NCBI GenBank assembly: GCA_022846095.1
Contig: AP025583.1
Coordinates: 3,435,279-3,499,278, forward strand
DNA length: 64,000 nt
From: Oscillospiraceae bacterium
Lineage (GTDB): Bacteria; Bacillota; Clostridia; Oscillospirales; Oscillospiraceae
Direction: 5' to 3'
Positions 26,404 to 34,540 of the stretch are shown one piece after another. Below the pieces are notes generated by a model, which ran no database searches, had not been told where the DNA came from, and worked only from the letters and a program-made list of their open reading frames with translations. Numbering within the stretch: position 1 is the stretch's first letter; each line of letters opens with the position of its first letter. The translations under genes and the position numbers were made by a program.

Positions 26404-26432
26404 ATTGTACTACCCGACCCCGGTTTTGTCAA
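26404..26432 (-). promoter_or_regulatory. Consensus promoter of the putative RNA
   Basis: Reverse strand TTGACA (26432-26427) and TACAAT (26409-26404) with a 17-bp spacer, the best consensus match in this part of the window. Confidence 0.8.
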
Positions 26433-26500
26433 TACCTTTTTAGCGCTTTCGTCCAAAGATTTTCGACAAAAAACGGGCGGGGAACCCTCCCCGCCCGCTT

Positions 26501-26944
26501 TTACGCCCGGAACAGGAGCTGAAGAATCAGCCCGTAAATGATGCTGGCGCTGATGCCGAATACCAGCACCGGCCCGGCGATGACGAACATCTTGGCGCTC
26601 ATGCCCATCACCATGCCCTCGCTCTTGAACTCCAGCGCCGGGGAGACCACCGCGTTAGCAAACCCCGTGATGGGCACCAGCGTGCCCGCCCCGGCGTGCT
26701 TGGCCAGATTATCGAACAGCCCCAGCCCGGTAAAGAGGGCGGAGAGGAAAATCAGGGTCATGGAGACGGCGGTGGCCGCGGCGTTCTCGTTCATCCCCGC
26801 CCAGCGGAAGAGGTTCAAAAGCCCCTGGCCCCCGGTGCAGATCAGCCCGCCCGTCACAAAGGCCCAGAGCAGGTTTTTCCACAGGGGCGACGGCTTGGAC
26901 TTGGAGTTGACATAGGCCCCATATTCCTTATTGGTCATATCCAT
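26501..26944 (-). CDS. spoVAC: Stage V sporulation protein AC
   Basis: 147 aa with AGGAGG ten bases before the ATG. Four hydrophobic segments after a short cytosolic start (MDMTNKEYGAYVNSKSKPSP). Landmarks are FVTGGLICTGGQG and VPITGFANAVVSPALEFKSEG, characteristic of SpoVAC. In spores SpoVA proteins move Ca-dipicolinate across the inner membrane. Here it appears without spoVAD or spoVAE neighbours, which may lie elsewhere. Supports an endospore-forming host. Confidence 0.93.
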   Translation of the reverse strand: MDMTNKEYGAYVNSKSKPSPLWKNLLWAFVTGGLICTGGQGLLNLFRWAGMNENAAATAVSMTLIFLSALFTGLGLFDNLAKHAGAGTLVPITGFANAVVSPALEFKSEGMVMGMSAKMFVIAGPVLVFGISASIIYGLILQLLFRA

Positions 26945-26982
26945 GGACAGCAGTCCTCCTTTTTCTGTCTTGTAGTATTTGC

Positions 26983-27047
26983 TTGACAGAAAAAACTATG
27001 CGTGGTAAGATAGCTTTACTAAGTTAGTAATTTAGTAAATTAGTAAA
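26983..27047 (+). promoter_or_regulatory. Promoter followed by four 8-bp-spaced repeats
   Basis: TTGACA (26983-26988) and TAAGAT (27006-27011), spacer 17. Immediately downstream TTACTAA (27016) and three TTAGTAA (27024, 27032, 27040) recur every 8 bp up to the ribosome site. The outer pair TTTACTAA/TTAGTAAA is an inverted repeat. Probable operator covering the transcript start. Confidence 0.6.
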
Positions 27048-27058
27048 GGATGATTGTC

Positions 27059-27550
27059 ATGAACATTCCAACCAACCTCAAGCACAAGCCCGTCATCGTG
27101 GCCGAGGACTACGGGCATATCGACGGACGCTCCGCCTACGACACCGATGCCGAGGGCCTCTCCCTGGGCCTGGCCCAGTGGAACGACCGGGGCCAGGTGG
27201 ACATCTCGGCCAAGGTGTGGCGCTACACGGGGGAGAAGTGGTCCCGCCAGTCGGAGGAGCTGCCCCTCCACCGGGTGCTGGATCTGGCCATCCTCACCTG
27301 CCGGGCCAAGCTCTACCTCCAGGAGGAGGCCTACCGCAGCGCCAACGGCTTTTACGACCCGGAGCATCCGGAGATCGACCGGGTGGGCCTCCAGGGGGAC
27401 GCCATGACGGTGGCGGTGTGCACGGAAAACGACCACATCGACGGGGACATCAAGCTCTTTGCCGACGCCCTGGGGCGGGACGGCGAGCTGCTGGGCGAGC
27501 GCATGTCGGTGCTGGCCAGGCTGCTGGGGGAGCTGGGCTACCACGGGTAA
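27059..27550 (+). CDS. Conserved hypothetical protein (DUF6530-like)
   Basis: 163 aa from MNIPTNLKHKPVIVAEDYGHIDGRS. Cytosolic, acidic, no membrane segment. The start is set by AAAGGA ten bases upstream; an ATT/GTG-type codon three residues earlier is unlikely. I associate the sequence with the DUF6530 group from memory only; no biochemical role is known. Own promoter with a repeated operator-like sequence, and a strong terminator, so it is an independently regulated single gene. Confidence 0.7.
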   Translation: MNIPTNLKHKPVIVAEDYGHIDGRSAYDTDAEGLSLGLAQWNDRGQVDISAKVWRYTGEKWSRQSEELPLHRVLDLAILTCRAKLYLQEEAYRSANGFYDPEHPEIDRVGLQGDAMTVAVCTENDHIDGDIKLFADALGRDGELLGERMSVLARLLGELGYHG

Positions 27551-27554
27551 ACAG

Positions 27555-27584
27555 GAAGGAGGAGGGCGCAAGCCCTCCTCCTTC
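27555..27584. terminator. Bidirectional terminator
   Basis: GAAGGAGGAGGGC-gcaa-GCCCTCCTCCTTC between convergent genes, 13-bp perfect stem. Confidence 0.8.
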
Positions 27585-29081
27585 TTATGTATTCGCAATG
27601 ACGTACCGCTCCAGGAACTGGTTTAGACGTGAGACGCTGTCCCGCCCGGTAAGGTACACGTCGGGCTCCAGCCCCACGCCCTCGGCAAAGTAGCCCTCCG
27701 GCCACAGATAAAGGGCGTTGCCACAGCTCAGGGTCAGCCCAGACCAAGGCAACCGCTTCAGATAGGCCCGGTTCCCCGTCAGGCAGCCGTAGGTATTGGA
27801 GCCCACGACCAAGGTGTTCTCCAGGCCGTGCGCCAAATCGGTAAAGTCTTCCGCAGCAGAGCCTGTCTGCCGGGTTGTGAGCACCACCAGCACCGGCCCG
27901 CCCTGCCGCCGCGCCAAGCCGGGGCCGGGTAGTTCCTCGGAATAAAACTGTCCGTCCGCCGGTGTCCTGTCATCGTCCTTACGCAGTGTGGCGCAGTGGG
28001 GTGGCACCCATTGCCCAGTTTTCTCCCGGAACCACTCGCCGGGCAGATTCCCGTCCCCGCCGCTGTTCCGGGTCAGATTGACCACCGCGGCGGGCGCATC
28101 CCAGAGTCCCTCCGTCCCTGCCAGGAACGCATCCCGGTCCACCCCGTCTGATTTGAGGCGATCCTCTACCTCGGCCCCCGGCCTGAACGGCATGGAATCT
28201 ATCTGGAACACCGGGATGCCCCGCTCCATCACATGGCCGTACGTCCTCCCGGACATCTCCATGCTGTACTCCAAGTCCTGCGCCGGGAGCAGCTCCGCGT
28301 CCTCTGTCCCGCCCTCATACTCCAGCCGGACGGTCAGCCGCCCGGCTGCCGGCGCCGTCAGGTAGAGCTTCCAGGTCAGTTCGCCGTCATCGCCGATGGC
28401 CCGCTTCACTGCGTGCGTCGGGTCGCCGCCATCCACGGACAGCAGCCGCCGTTCCCCTTGATAGAACGCCCCGTCCCGCCGGGTAAATTCCAGGCTCTCG
28501 CCGCAGAAGAGGCTCTGCCTGCCGCCAAGCACATGGCTCCCCAGCGTAAAATGATTGTCGCAGATAAAGTCCAGGCTCTGCGCCAACAGGTCCTCGTACG
28601 CAGAGACGGAGATGTCATCCCGGCCCTCCAGGGCGTCCAGCACCTCTATCTGGGCCTGGCCGAAGGTTCCGTCTCCGCCGAACCAGGTGTACAGCCCGTA
28701 GTAGGTGCGCAGCAGGCGGAAGAGGAAGTCCGCCTCCGTCCGGGCCTCCCGGGCCGTCAGGCGCTCCGGCCACCCGCTCCACGCTTCATACGCGGGCATG
28801 GCCTCCAGCTCCTCCCGCGTAAGCAGGGGCATTCGGTTTCCGTAGTCGTAGCGGTACTGCTCCAGCAGCGCGCCGTCCGGCGCGGAGAGGGCCGCGTTTT
28901 TGGCGTTGACCTCGGCCATCAGCTCGGCAAAAACCGCCTCGTCGGTGGGCGGGGTGGGGGTGGGCGTGGGAGTAGCCGCCGGTACGGGCGAAGGCGCAGG
29001 GGTGGGGATAGCCGCCCGCTGCGTGCAGCCCGCCAGCAGCAGCACGCACAGCGCGGCGGCGGCAAGGTGCCGAAGTCTCAT
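27585..29081 (-). CDS. S41-family peptidase-like lipoprotein
   Basis: 498 aa. Lipoprotein signal with lipobox LLAGC at about residues 15-19, then a Pro/Thr linker (TPAPSPVPAATPTPTPTPP). The C-terminal half carries the S41 (C-terminal processing peptidase) fold: GIPVFQIDSMPFRP, VVNLTRNSGGDGNLPGEWF, VLVVLTTRQTGSAAEDF with the likely nucleophile Ser in GSAAE, then NTLVVGSNTYGCLTG. There is no obvious PDZ domain. The probable location is the outer face of the membrane. Substrate unknown. Confidence 0.8.
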   Translation of the reverse strand: MRLRHLAAAALCVLLLAGCTQRAAIPTPAPSPVPAATPTPTPTPPTDEAVFAELMAEVNAKNAALSAPDGALLEQYRYDYGNRMPLLTREELEAMPAYEAWSGWPERLTAREARTEADFLFRLLRTYYGLYTWFGGDGTFGQAQIEVLDALEGRDDISVSAYEDLLAQSLDFICDNHFTLGSHVLGGRQSLFCGESLEFTRRDGAFYQGERRLLSVDGGDPTHAVKRAIGDDGELTWKLYLTAPAAGRLTVRLEYEGGTEDAELLPAQDLEYSMEMSGRTYGHVMERGIPVFQIDSMPFRPGAEVEDRLKSDGVDRDAFLAGTEGLWDAPAAVVNLTRNSGGDGNLPGEWFREKTGQWVPPHCATLRKDDDRTPADGQFYSEELPGPGLARRQGGPVLVVLTTRQTGSAAEDFTDLAHGLENTLVVGSNTYGCLTGNRAYLKRLPWSGLTLSCGNALYLWPEGYFAEGVGLEPDVYLTGRDSVSRLNQFLERYVIANT

Positions 29082-29122
29082 AAAACCGCCTCCCAGCTTG
29101 TTATTGAGCCTATTTTACAGCA

Positions 29123-29157
29123 AAAACAGGGGCGCGGCAATGCCGCGCCCCTGTTTT
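29123..29157 (-). terminator. Terminator of the yedE-yedF-DUF3343 operon
   Basis: AAAACAGGGGCGCGGCA-a-TGCCGCGCCCCTGTTTT; on the minus strand it is followed by TTTTTG. Confidence 0.9.
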
Positions 29158-29167
29158 GTCCACAGGA

Positions 29168-29407
29168 TCACTCTTCGTTGTGGAAAATCTGCCGGTAGGC
29201 CGTCCCCTCCACGGCGTATACCCCGTCCAGATCCTCGTCCGCCATGGCCGCGGCGTCAAAGTCCAGGGTAAAGCGGACGCAGGTGCCGCAGGAGGCCGAC
29301 AGGCTCCGGGGCACGGGCATCATGGCGGGCTTGTCCCCCAGGGCGGACAGCCGCTTTTGAAAGCACAGGGCCCCGAAATGGGTGTGGAAGGTGGCGATCT
29401 GGTCCAT
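29168..29407 (-). CDS. DUF3343 selenium-associated small protein
   Basis: 79 aa. The ATG at 29407 overlaps the yedF stop (TGATG), so the genes are coupled. The sequence MDQIATFHTHFGALCFQKRL and the Cys pair in SASCGTCVRF match the DUF3343 family, which is often found beside yedE/yedF/selD and proposed to carry selenium or sulfur. An upstream GTG, seven codons earlier, falls inside yedF and is less likely. Third gene of the selenium-handling operon. Confidence 0.85.
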   Translation of the reverse strand: MDQIATFHTHFGALCFQKRLSALGDKPAMMPVPRSLSASCGTCVRFTLDFDAAAMADEDLDGVYAVEGTAYRQIFHNEE

Positions 29408-29610
29408 CAACTGATTACGATCTCCCACTCCTCGCCGCCCACCTGCTTGCTGTCCACCTTGTGGCCAGCGTTCTGGGCGAAGCGGGTGATGTTCTGCAGG
29501 GGGGTGGCGCTGTCCACCAGCACCTTGAGGGGGGTGCCGTTTTTCAGGGCGGTCTTGGTCATGAGCACCGGCTCGGGGCAGGAGTAGCCGCGGGCGTCGA
29601 TTTCATTCAT
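29407..29610 (-). CDS. yedF: TusA/YedF-like persulfide or selenium carrier
   Basis: 67 aa. The single TusA fold starts MNEIDARGYSCPEPVLMTK; the Cys in GYSCPEPV is the invariant sulfur/selenium-carrying residue. Longer YedF proteins have an added C-terminal domain that is absent here. It sits between yedE and the DUF3343 gene, with AGGTG upstream of the ATG, and fits a role in passing reduced selenium towards SelD. Confidence 0.9.
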   Translation of the reverse strand: MNEIDARGYSCPEPVLMTKTALKNGTPLKVLVDSATPLQNITRFAQNAGHKVDSKQVGGEEWEIVIS

Positions 29611-29619
29611 TCAAAACAC

Positions 29620-30699
29620 CTACGCTTTCTTCTTGTTCAGGTTGAGGGCACCGATGGCGGCAACCACCACCAGGCCGATGATCACGGCGATGCGGCCGTA
29701 GGCCGTGGGGCCCTCGCCGGAGGAGGCCAGGCCGAAGTTATGGCAGAAGGCGGCGCCCACCACCATGCCCAGCACGGCCATGGAGGAGTCGGAGTTGCCG
29801 CTGCCGGAGAGGATGAGCTGGCGCAGGGGGCAGCCGCCCAGCAGGACGGAGCCCAGGCCCACCAGCACCATGCCCAGCAGGTTCCACAGGCCGTCGGTGT
29901 GGGCCACGGGCTGGCCCGCGAAGCCGGGGTTGAAGCCGCCGGGCGCACCGATGGCGCCCACGATGAGGTTGCCCACCAGCACGGCCACGAAGATGGCCGC
30001 GAAGCCCATCAGCAGATGGAAGTCCTTAAACATAAACGCGTCGCGGATGCCGCCCACCATGCACAGGCGGCTCTTCTGGGCCAGGGCGCCCACCACGAGG
30101 CCGGCCAGCAGGGCCAGGAACAGGGGCGCCCGCATGGAGCCGGGGCCCTTCTCGGAGAAGAAGATGAACGCGGGGGCGGCCACCACCAGCACCAGCAGGC
30201 CCACGGTGACGGCGGGCATAAGGAAGCCCTCCACCTTGGGCTGCACGGTGGACTTCTTCAGGGTAAAGCCCGCCTTCAGGAACAGGGTGCCCACAAAGAT
30301 GCCGATGGCGAAGCCCACCAGGCCCAGGATGGCGTTTCCGTCGCCGCCGCCCAGGCGGATGACCATACGCAGAGGGCAGCCCAGGAACATGAGGGCCCCC
30401 ACCATCACGCAGAAACCCAGCACGAACCGGGCCATGGGGGACGAGCCGCCCCGGACGTTGAACTCCTTGCCCGCCAGGGCCATAATCATGGCGCCCAGCA
30501 CCAGGCCGATGATCTCGGGCCGTATGTACTGCACCACCGCCGCCTGGTGCAGGCCCACGCCGCCGGCGATGTCCCGCATGAAGCAGGCGATGCAGAAGCC
30601 CATGTTGACCGGATTGCCGAACGCCACCAGGACCACCGAGATAGCGCCCACAATCAGGCCCGCCAGAATGATAAACAGATGCTCTTTCTTGCTTGCCAC
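29620..30699 (-). CDS. yedE: YedE-family selenium transporter (putative)
   Basis: 359 aa from the GTG at 30699, chosen because GGGAGGAA lies just upstream; an earlier in-frame ATG at 30744 has no site. It is a multi-pass membrane protein of the YeeE/YedE (DUF395) fold with about ten segments. Two half-repeats each carry a Cys near a membrane Gly-rich turn (GFCIACFMRDIAGG, and LGCPLRMVIRLGGG or LGGCPLRQLILSG). Family members linked to selD are proposed selenium importers. First gene of the operon. A TATAAT box lies about 50 bp upstream. Confidence 0.9.
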   Translation of the reverse strand: MASKKEHLFIILAGLIVGAISVVLVAFGNPVNMGFCIACFMRDIAGGVGLHQAAVVQYIRPEIIGLVLGAMIMALAGKEFNVRGGSSPMARFVLGFCVMVGALMFLGCPLRMVIRLGGGDGNAILGLVGFAIGIFVGTLFLKAGFTLKKSTVQPKVEGFLMPAVTVGLLVLVVAAPAFIFFSEKGPGSMRAPLFLALLAGLVVGALAQKSRLCMVGGIRDAFMFKDFHLLMGFAAIFVAVLVGNLIVGAIGAPGGFNPGFAGQPVAHTDGLWNLLGMVLVGLGSVLLGGCPLRQLILSGSGNSDSSMAVLGMVVGAAFCHNFGLASSGEGPTAYGRIAVIIGLVVVAAIGALNLNKKKA

Positions 30700-30936
30700 T
30701 GGAATTCCTCCCTTTTTCCCGCACACACAAGCGGGTTTTCGCAAGCTGATTATATCCGCTCCAGTGACAAATTGGAAATTTCTTTTTCCTATATATACCT
30801 GCCGTCTTTATTTGTTTTTTCGATACGCGGCCGTTTCCCGGCTGAAAACCTCATTTCTATCATCGATATTTGATATTTTAATTTCAAATAAATACTTCCT
30901 TTTTTCCGCCAAATCGCGTATACTGCTGGTAAACGC

Positions 30937-30971
30937 GGAAAAAGGGCGGATACCGCCTGCGGTACCCGCCC
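30937..30971 (-). terminator. selD terminator
   Basis: GGGCGGGTACCGC-agg-CGGTATCCGCCC on the minus strand (one mismatch), followed by TTTTTCC. Confidence 0.75.
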
Positions 30972-30982
30972 CATTGAGGCCC

Positions 30983-32032
30983 TTATTTCCCCCCGCGCAC
31001 CCGCACCAGCTTGTCCCCCAGGGGCAGCACGGCGCCGATGGCCGCGCCGGGCACACCCAGGTCGTGCAGGCGGTTTAAAAGCTCCCCCGCCCGCGCCTCG
31101 GGCACGGTGATCAGCAGCCCGCCCCCGGTCTGGGGGTCGAAGAACGCGTCGGCGTACTCCAGGGCCACGCTGCCGTCCACGGCCACGTCGGCGTCCAGGT
31201 ACGCCCGGTTGCGGTAGGCCCCGGCTGGGATGATGCCCTCCCGGGCCAGCTCCAGCGCGCGGGGCACCACGGGGATCTCCGCCGCCCACAGCTCCACGGT
31301 CTTTTGGCTCCCCTTGGCCAGCTCCTGCACGTGGCCCAGCAGGCCGAAGCCCGTGATGTCGGTGCAGGCGGTGGGGTGCACGGGCAGCATGGCCTGCTGG
31401 CCCTTCTGGTTCAGGGTGGTCATCAGCTCCAGCATCTGCGCGTACTCGCCATCGCTGAGCAGGTCCGCCTTGGCCGCCGTGGACAGGATGCCGGTGCCCA
31501 GGGGCTTGGTGAGTACCAGAATATTCCCCGCCTGTGCCCCGCTGTTGGTCAAAATCTCCTCCGGGCGGGCGAAGCCGGTGACGCACAGACCGTACTTTGG
31601 CTCCTTGTCCTCGATGCTGTGGCCCCCGGCGATGACCGCCCCGGCCTCCAGCACCTTGTCGTACCCCCCGGCCAGGATGGCCCGCACCACGTCCAGGGAC
31701 AGGCAGGAGGGGAAGGTGAGCAGGTTCATGGCGATCTTGGGCGCGCCCCCCATGGCCCACACGTCGCTCAGGGCGTTGGCCGCGGCCACCTGCCCGAACT
31801 GGAAGGGGTCGTCCACGATGGGCGGGAAAAAGTCCACCGTCTGGATGATGGACAGGTCGTCCCGCACCTGGTAGACGGCGGCGTCGTCGCTGGAGTCGAA
31901 GCCCACGGTCAGCTTCTCGTCATATACGCGGGGCAGGCCCGCAAGCAGTTCTCCCAGGACACCCGGTCCTATTTTGGCCCCTCACCCGCCGGCCGAGGTC
32001 ATCTCCGTGAGTCTGATCTTCTCGGATGACAC
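30983..32032 (-). CDS. selD: Selenide, water dikinase, itself a selenoprotein (Sec17)
   Basis: 349 aa if the in-frame TGA at 31984-31982 is read as selenocysteine. From the GTG at 32032 the frame reads VSSEKIRLTEMTSAGG, then TGA, then GAKIGPGVL, exactly the active-site position where SelD proteins have Cys or Sec. A conventional gene call would start at 31906 and lose the catalytic residue. The rest (GFDSSDDAAVY, GGHSIEDKEPKYGLCVTG, DITGFGLLGH) is standard. SelD makes selenophosphate from selenide and ATP. A GGAC/GTCC hairpin 12 nt after the TGA fits a bacterial SECIS. Divergent from a LysR gene. Confidence 0.95.
31957..31984 (-). promoter_or_regulatory. Sec UGA codon and candidate bacterial SECIS in selD
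   Basis: UGA at 31984-31982; apical hairpin GGAC-cgggt-GTCC at 31969-31957. The distance and G-containing loop fit a bacterial SECIS read by SelB, encoded 15 kb away in this window. Outer stem not resolved by eye. Confidence 0.75.
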
Positions 32033-32111
32033 TTGCACCGCCTCCTTCTTTCAATATCCACGCCATTTTACGATCATTTTTTGAAAATAGCAACAGGAAA
32101 GGGCGATTCTT

Positions 32112-33023
32112 ATGCAGCTCAAGCAACTGGAGGTCTTTGTCCAGGTGGCCCGCCTCAAGAGCTTCTCCAAGGCGGCCGACGCGCTCTATCTCACCCAGCC
32201 CACCATCAGCGCCCACATCAGCGCGCTGGAGAGCGACCTGGGCACCAGGCTGGTCATCCGCTCCACCAAGGAGATCCAGCTCACCCCCACGGGCAACATC
32301 CTCTTCGGCTACGCTACCCAAATCCTGGGCCTGTGCGAGCGGGCGGAGCAGGACGTGCGCACCGCCTCGTCGGACATCCAGGGCGCCCTGGCGGTGGCGG
32401 CCTCCACCGTGCCCTCCCAGTACCTGCTGCCCCGCATCCTGCCCCAGCTGCGCAGGCGCTACCCCAAGGTCTTTTTCCAGGTCTACCAGGGGGACAGCAG
32501 CCAGGTGGCCCAGAAGGTCTTTGAGAACGGGGCCGAGCTGGGCATCATCGGCACCCCCATCCAGAAGGCGGGCTGCCTGTGCACCCCCTTCTTCTCCGAG
32601 CGTATGGTCATCGCCACCCCCAACACGCCGGAGTTCCAGCATCTGGACGGGCACATGACCGACCAGGTGCTGCGGGTGTCCCCCTTCCTGGTGCGGGAGC
32701 CCGGCTCGGGCACCCGCAAGCGCAGCGAGGAGTTTTTGCGCTCCATCGGGGTGGACCCCCGGGATCTGAATCTGGCCGCCCAGCTGGAGAGCACCGAGAG
32801 CATTCTCCAGGGGGTCAGGCACGGCCTGGGTATCGCCATCGTCTCGGGCATGGCGTGCGCCGACTACGTCCAGATGGGGGGCGTGCTGCTCTTCGACTAC
32901 GACAGCCCCCTGCTCACCCGCCAGTTCTACCTGATCCACCACAAGACCCGCCCCCACTCCCCCGCCGCCGCCATGCTCCTGCAGGAGCTGCCCCGGTTCT
33001 TCCAGGAGGGGCAGGTGGTCTAG
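32112..33023 (+). CDS. Selenium-associated LysR-family regulator
   Basis: 303 aa. N-terminal LysR winged helix (MQLKQLEVFVQVARLKSFSKAADAL, about residues 1-60), then the periplasmic-binding-like effector domain (for example PFLVREPGSGTRKRSEEFL). Divergent from selD across 79 bp. LysR genes in this position form a recognised selenium-metabolism-associated group, so control of selD and perhaps yedE is likely. The effector is unknown. An A-rich upstream site AGGAAAGGGCG precedes the ATG. Confidence 0.88.
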   Translation: MQLKQLEVFVQVARLKSFSKAADALYLTQPTISAHISALESDLGTRLVIRSTKEIQLTPTGNILFGYATQILGLCERAEQDVRTASSDIQGALAVAASTVPSQYLLPRILPQLRRRYPKVFFQVYQGDSSQVAQKVFENGAELGIIGTPIQKAGCLCTPFFSERMVIATPNTPEFQHLDGHMTDQVLRVSPFLVREPGSGTRKRSEEFLRSIGVDPRDLNLAAQLESTESILQGVRHGLGIAIVSGMACADYVQMGGVLLFDYDSPLLTRQFYLIHHKTRPHSPAAAMLLQELPRFFQEGQVV

Positions 33024-33032
33024 TCGCAGAAG

Positions 33033-33076
33033 AAAACGGCCCGCGCCATGGAAGCCTCCATGGCGCGGGCCGTTTT
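33033..33076. terminator. Bidirectional terminator after lysR
   Basis: AAAACGGCCCGCGCCATGGA-agcc-TCCATGGCGCGGGCCGTTTT, about 20-bp stem. Confidence 0.9.
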
Positions 33077-33093
33077 GCCGCACGGTGCAACGC

Positions 33094-33714
33094 TTACTCC
33101 TCCGCGATGGGCTCCAGGCGCATGACCGAGATCTCGTAGGCCGTGCGCGCCTGGCTGACCCCGTTCTCCACCTTGGTGTACCCCCGGCTCTGGAGGCGGC
33201 CCTCCAGCCGCACCCCGTCCCCCACCGAGAAGGCCCCGCACTGCTGGGCCAATGCCCCCCAGGCGATGCAGGGCAGGTAGTCGGCCCGGCCGTAGCGGCG
33301 GTTGACCGCCAGCATGAGATCGCAGATCTCCCGGCCCAGCGGGGTCCGGCGGAGCACCGGGGGCTTGCACAGCACCCCGGCCAGTACCAGCTCGTTGCCG
33401 TCCTCCCCCGCCCAGGGGTACACCGTGCGGGCGTAGAGGGTGATCACCAGCCGGCTGCCCCGGCCGCTCTTGTTGTTGAAGGAGCGCACCTCCCCCTCCA
33501 CCTCCAGCCCCATGCCCTCCCGCACCGGGCAGGACTCCAGCAGGGACCGGGCGGCCACCACGTTCACCACGTCCTCGGCCCCCGACAGGCGCCGCACCCG
33601 CAGGGGAAAGGTGTCGTAGGCCACGCCGTGGTTCTCGTGGGAAAGGACGGGATCCGCCGCGGCCCGGCCCCGCAGCACCGCCCGGTTCTCGTTCCAGCCT
33701 GTTTGCATATCCAT
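33094..33714 (-). CDS. OB-fold single-stranded DNA-binding-like protein
   Basis: 206 aa from MDMQTGWNENRAVLRG with GGGAG five bases upstream; a longer frame to 33828 has no site and crosses a hairpin. Two OB-type segments are recognisable: about residues 8-100 (NRAVLRGRAAADPVLSHENHGVAYDTFPLRV) and 110-200 (NELVLAGVLCKPPVLRRTPLGREICDLMLAVNRRYGRADYLPCIAWG, shown as a region). The second matches the SSB pattern well. Possibly a two-domain SSB-like protein for replication or recombination; role not proven. Confidence 0.75.
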   Translation of the reverse strand: MDMQTGWNENRAVLRGRAAADPVLSHENHGVAYDTFPLRVRRLSGAEDVVNVVAARSLLESCPVREGMGLEVEGEVRSFNNKSGRGSRLVITLYARTVYPWAGEDGNELVLAGVLCKPPVLRRTPLGREICDLMLAVNRRYGRADYLPCIAWGALAQQCGAFSVGDGVRLEGRLQSRGYTKVENGVSQARTAYEISVMRLEPIAEE

Positions 33715-33783
33715 CCACACTCCCGTGTTCTGATTGGGGACCGCCGCGCGGCCCCCCTCGTGCACATGTGGCATGTATATGCG

Positions 33784-33831
33784 GGTTTGTCCCCATCTAT
33801 AACCGCCCGCGGCCACAGATGGGGACAAACC
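33784..33831. other. 15-bp inverted repeat
   Basis: GGTTTGTCCCCATCT and AGATGGGGACAAACC separated by 18 bp. On the plus strand it is followed by GTTTTTC. It lies between the flavodoxin stop and the OB-fold gene start, so it may be an attenuator-like hairpin or repeat. Confidence 0.5.
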
Positions 33832-33837
33832 GTTTTT

Positions 33838-34377
33838 CTATTCCTGAAGAAAGCCCCTGGCGAAGTCCAGCAGCTTCTCCGGCTCCTGGGCCCTGAGCTT
33901 GACGCCCGCCACCTCGTTGCCGGGGGGCACCAGGGCGGCCAGCGCGTCCAGCTCGGGCCGCTCGGCCAGCTTGCCCGTGACGTAGAGCAGCACCCGCTTA
34001 TCCGCGAAGGGGTGGGCGGAGAGGTACTTCTTCACAGGGTCGGCCACCTCGCCCATATAGACGTTGGTGCCGAAAATCAGCAGGTCGTAGTCCTCCGGGT
34101 TGTAGGGCAGCTGCTCGGAGGGGTAGTTCACCGTGACCGTATACCCCAGCGCGGCCACCGCCTCCGCCAGGGCCTGGGTGAGGGGCACGTTCCCGCCGTG
34201 GTTGGAGGGCTGGTAGAGCAGCAGCGCCGCCCGCTCCCCTGAGCCGAAGGTGCGCTCCTCCGGGCTTCTGACCCGGTCCCGCTTGCGCACCGCACCCTTT
34301 AGAAGCGCCATGGCCGCGATGAGGCCCGACACCACCAGCACCGCGAGTATCATCAGTATCGTCGCAATCAGCGGCAT
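33838..34377 (-). CDS. Membrane-anchored flavodoxin-like protein
   Basis: 179 aa. An N-terminal membrane segment (about residues 3-27, LIATILMILAVLVVSGLIAAMALL) is followed by a flavodoxin fold (AALLLYQPSNHGGNVPLTQALAEAV, DYDLLIFGTNVYMGEVADPVKKYL, RVLLYVTGKLAE). The FMN phosphate loop is atypical (QPSNHGGN instead of TGNT). Possible electron carrier or quinone-linked protein at the membrane. Single gene. Confidence 0.7.
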   Translation of the reverse strand: MPLIATILMILAVLVVSGLIAAMALLKGAVRKRDRVRSPEERTFGSGERAALLLYQPSNHGGNVPLTQALAEAVAALGYTVTVNYPSEQLPYNPEDYDLLIFGTNVYMGEVADPVKKYLSAHPFADKRVLLYVTGKLAERPELDALAALVPPGNEVAGVKLRAQEPEKLLDFARGFLQE

Positions 34378-34460
34378 GGTTATCCCTCCCTATGAATTGG
34401 CATTGTACCACAGTTCCGGTTGGGAAAACATAAAAAAAGCATTAAAGTTTGAGACGAAAT

Positions 34461-34488
34461 GGACAGGCGCCCTGCTTGGCGCCTGTCC
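34461..34488. terminator. Hairpin between flavodoxin and acetyltransferase genes
   Basis: GGACAGGCGCC / GGCGCCTGTCC with a 6-nt loop, near the 3' end of the A+T-rich acetyltransferase gene. Confidence 0.6.
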
Positions 34489-34540
34489 AAGTACTTTAAC
34501 ATGCATCCAACCGGCCAATAAGGCGTACTGGAACTAAAAT

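Noticed and set aside
30983-31906. SelD starting at 31906
   Set aside because: This would delete the catalytic loop; the upstream frame with an internal UGA encodes it exactly.
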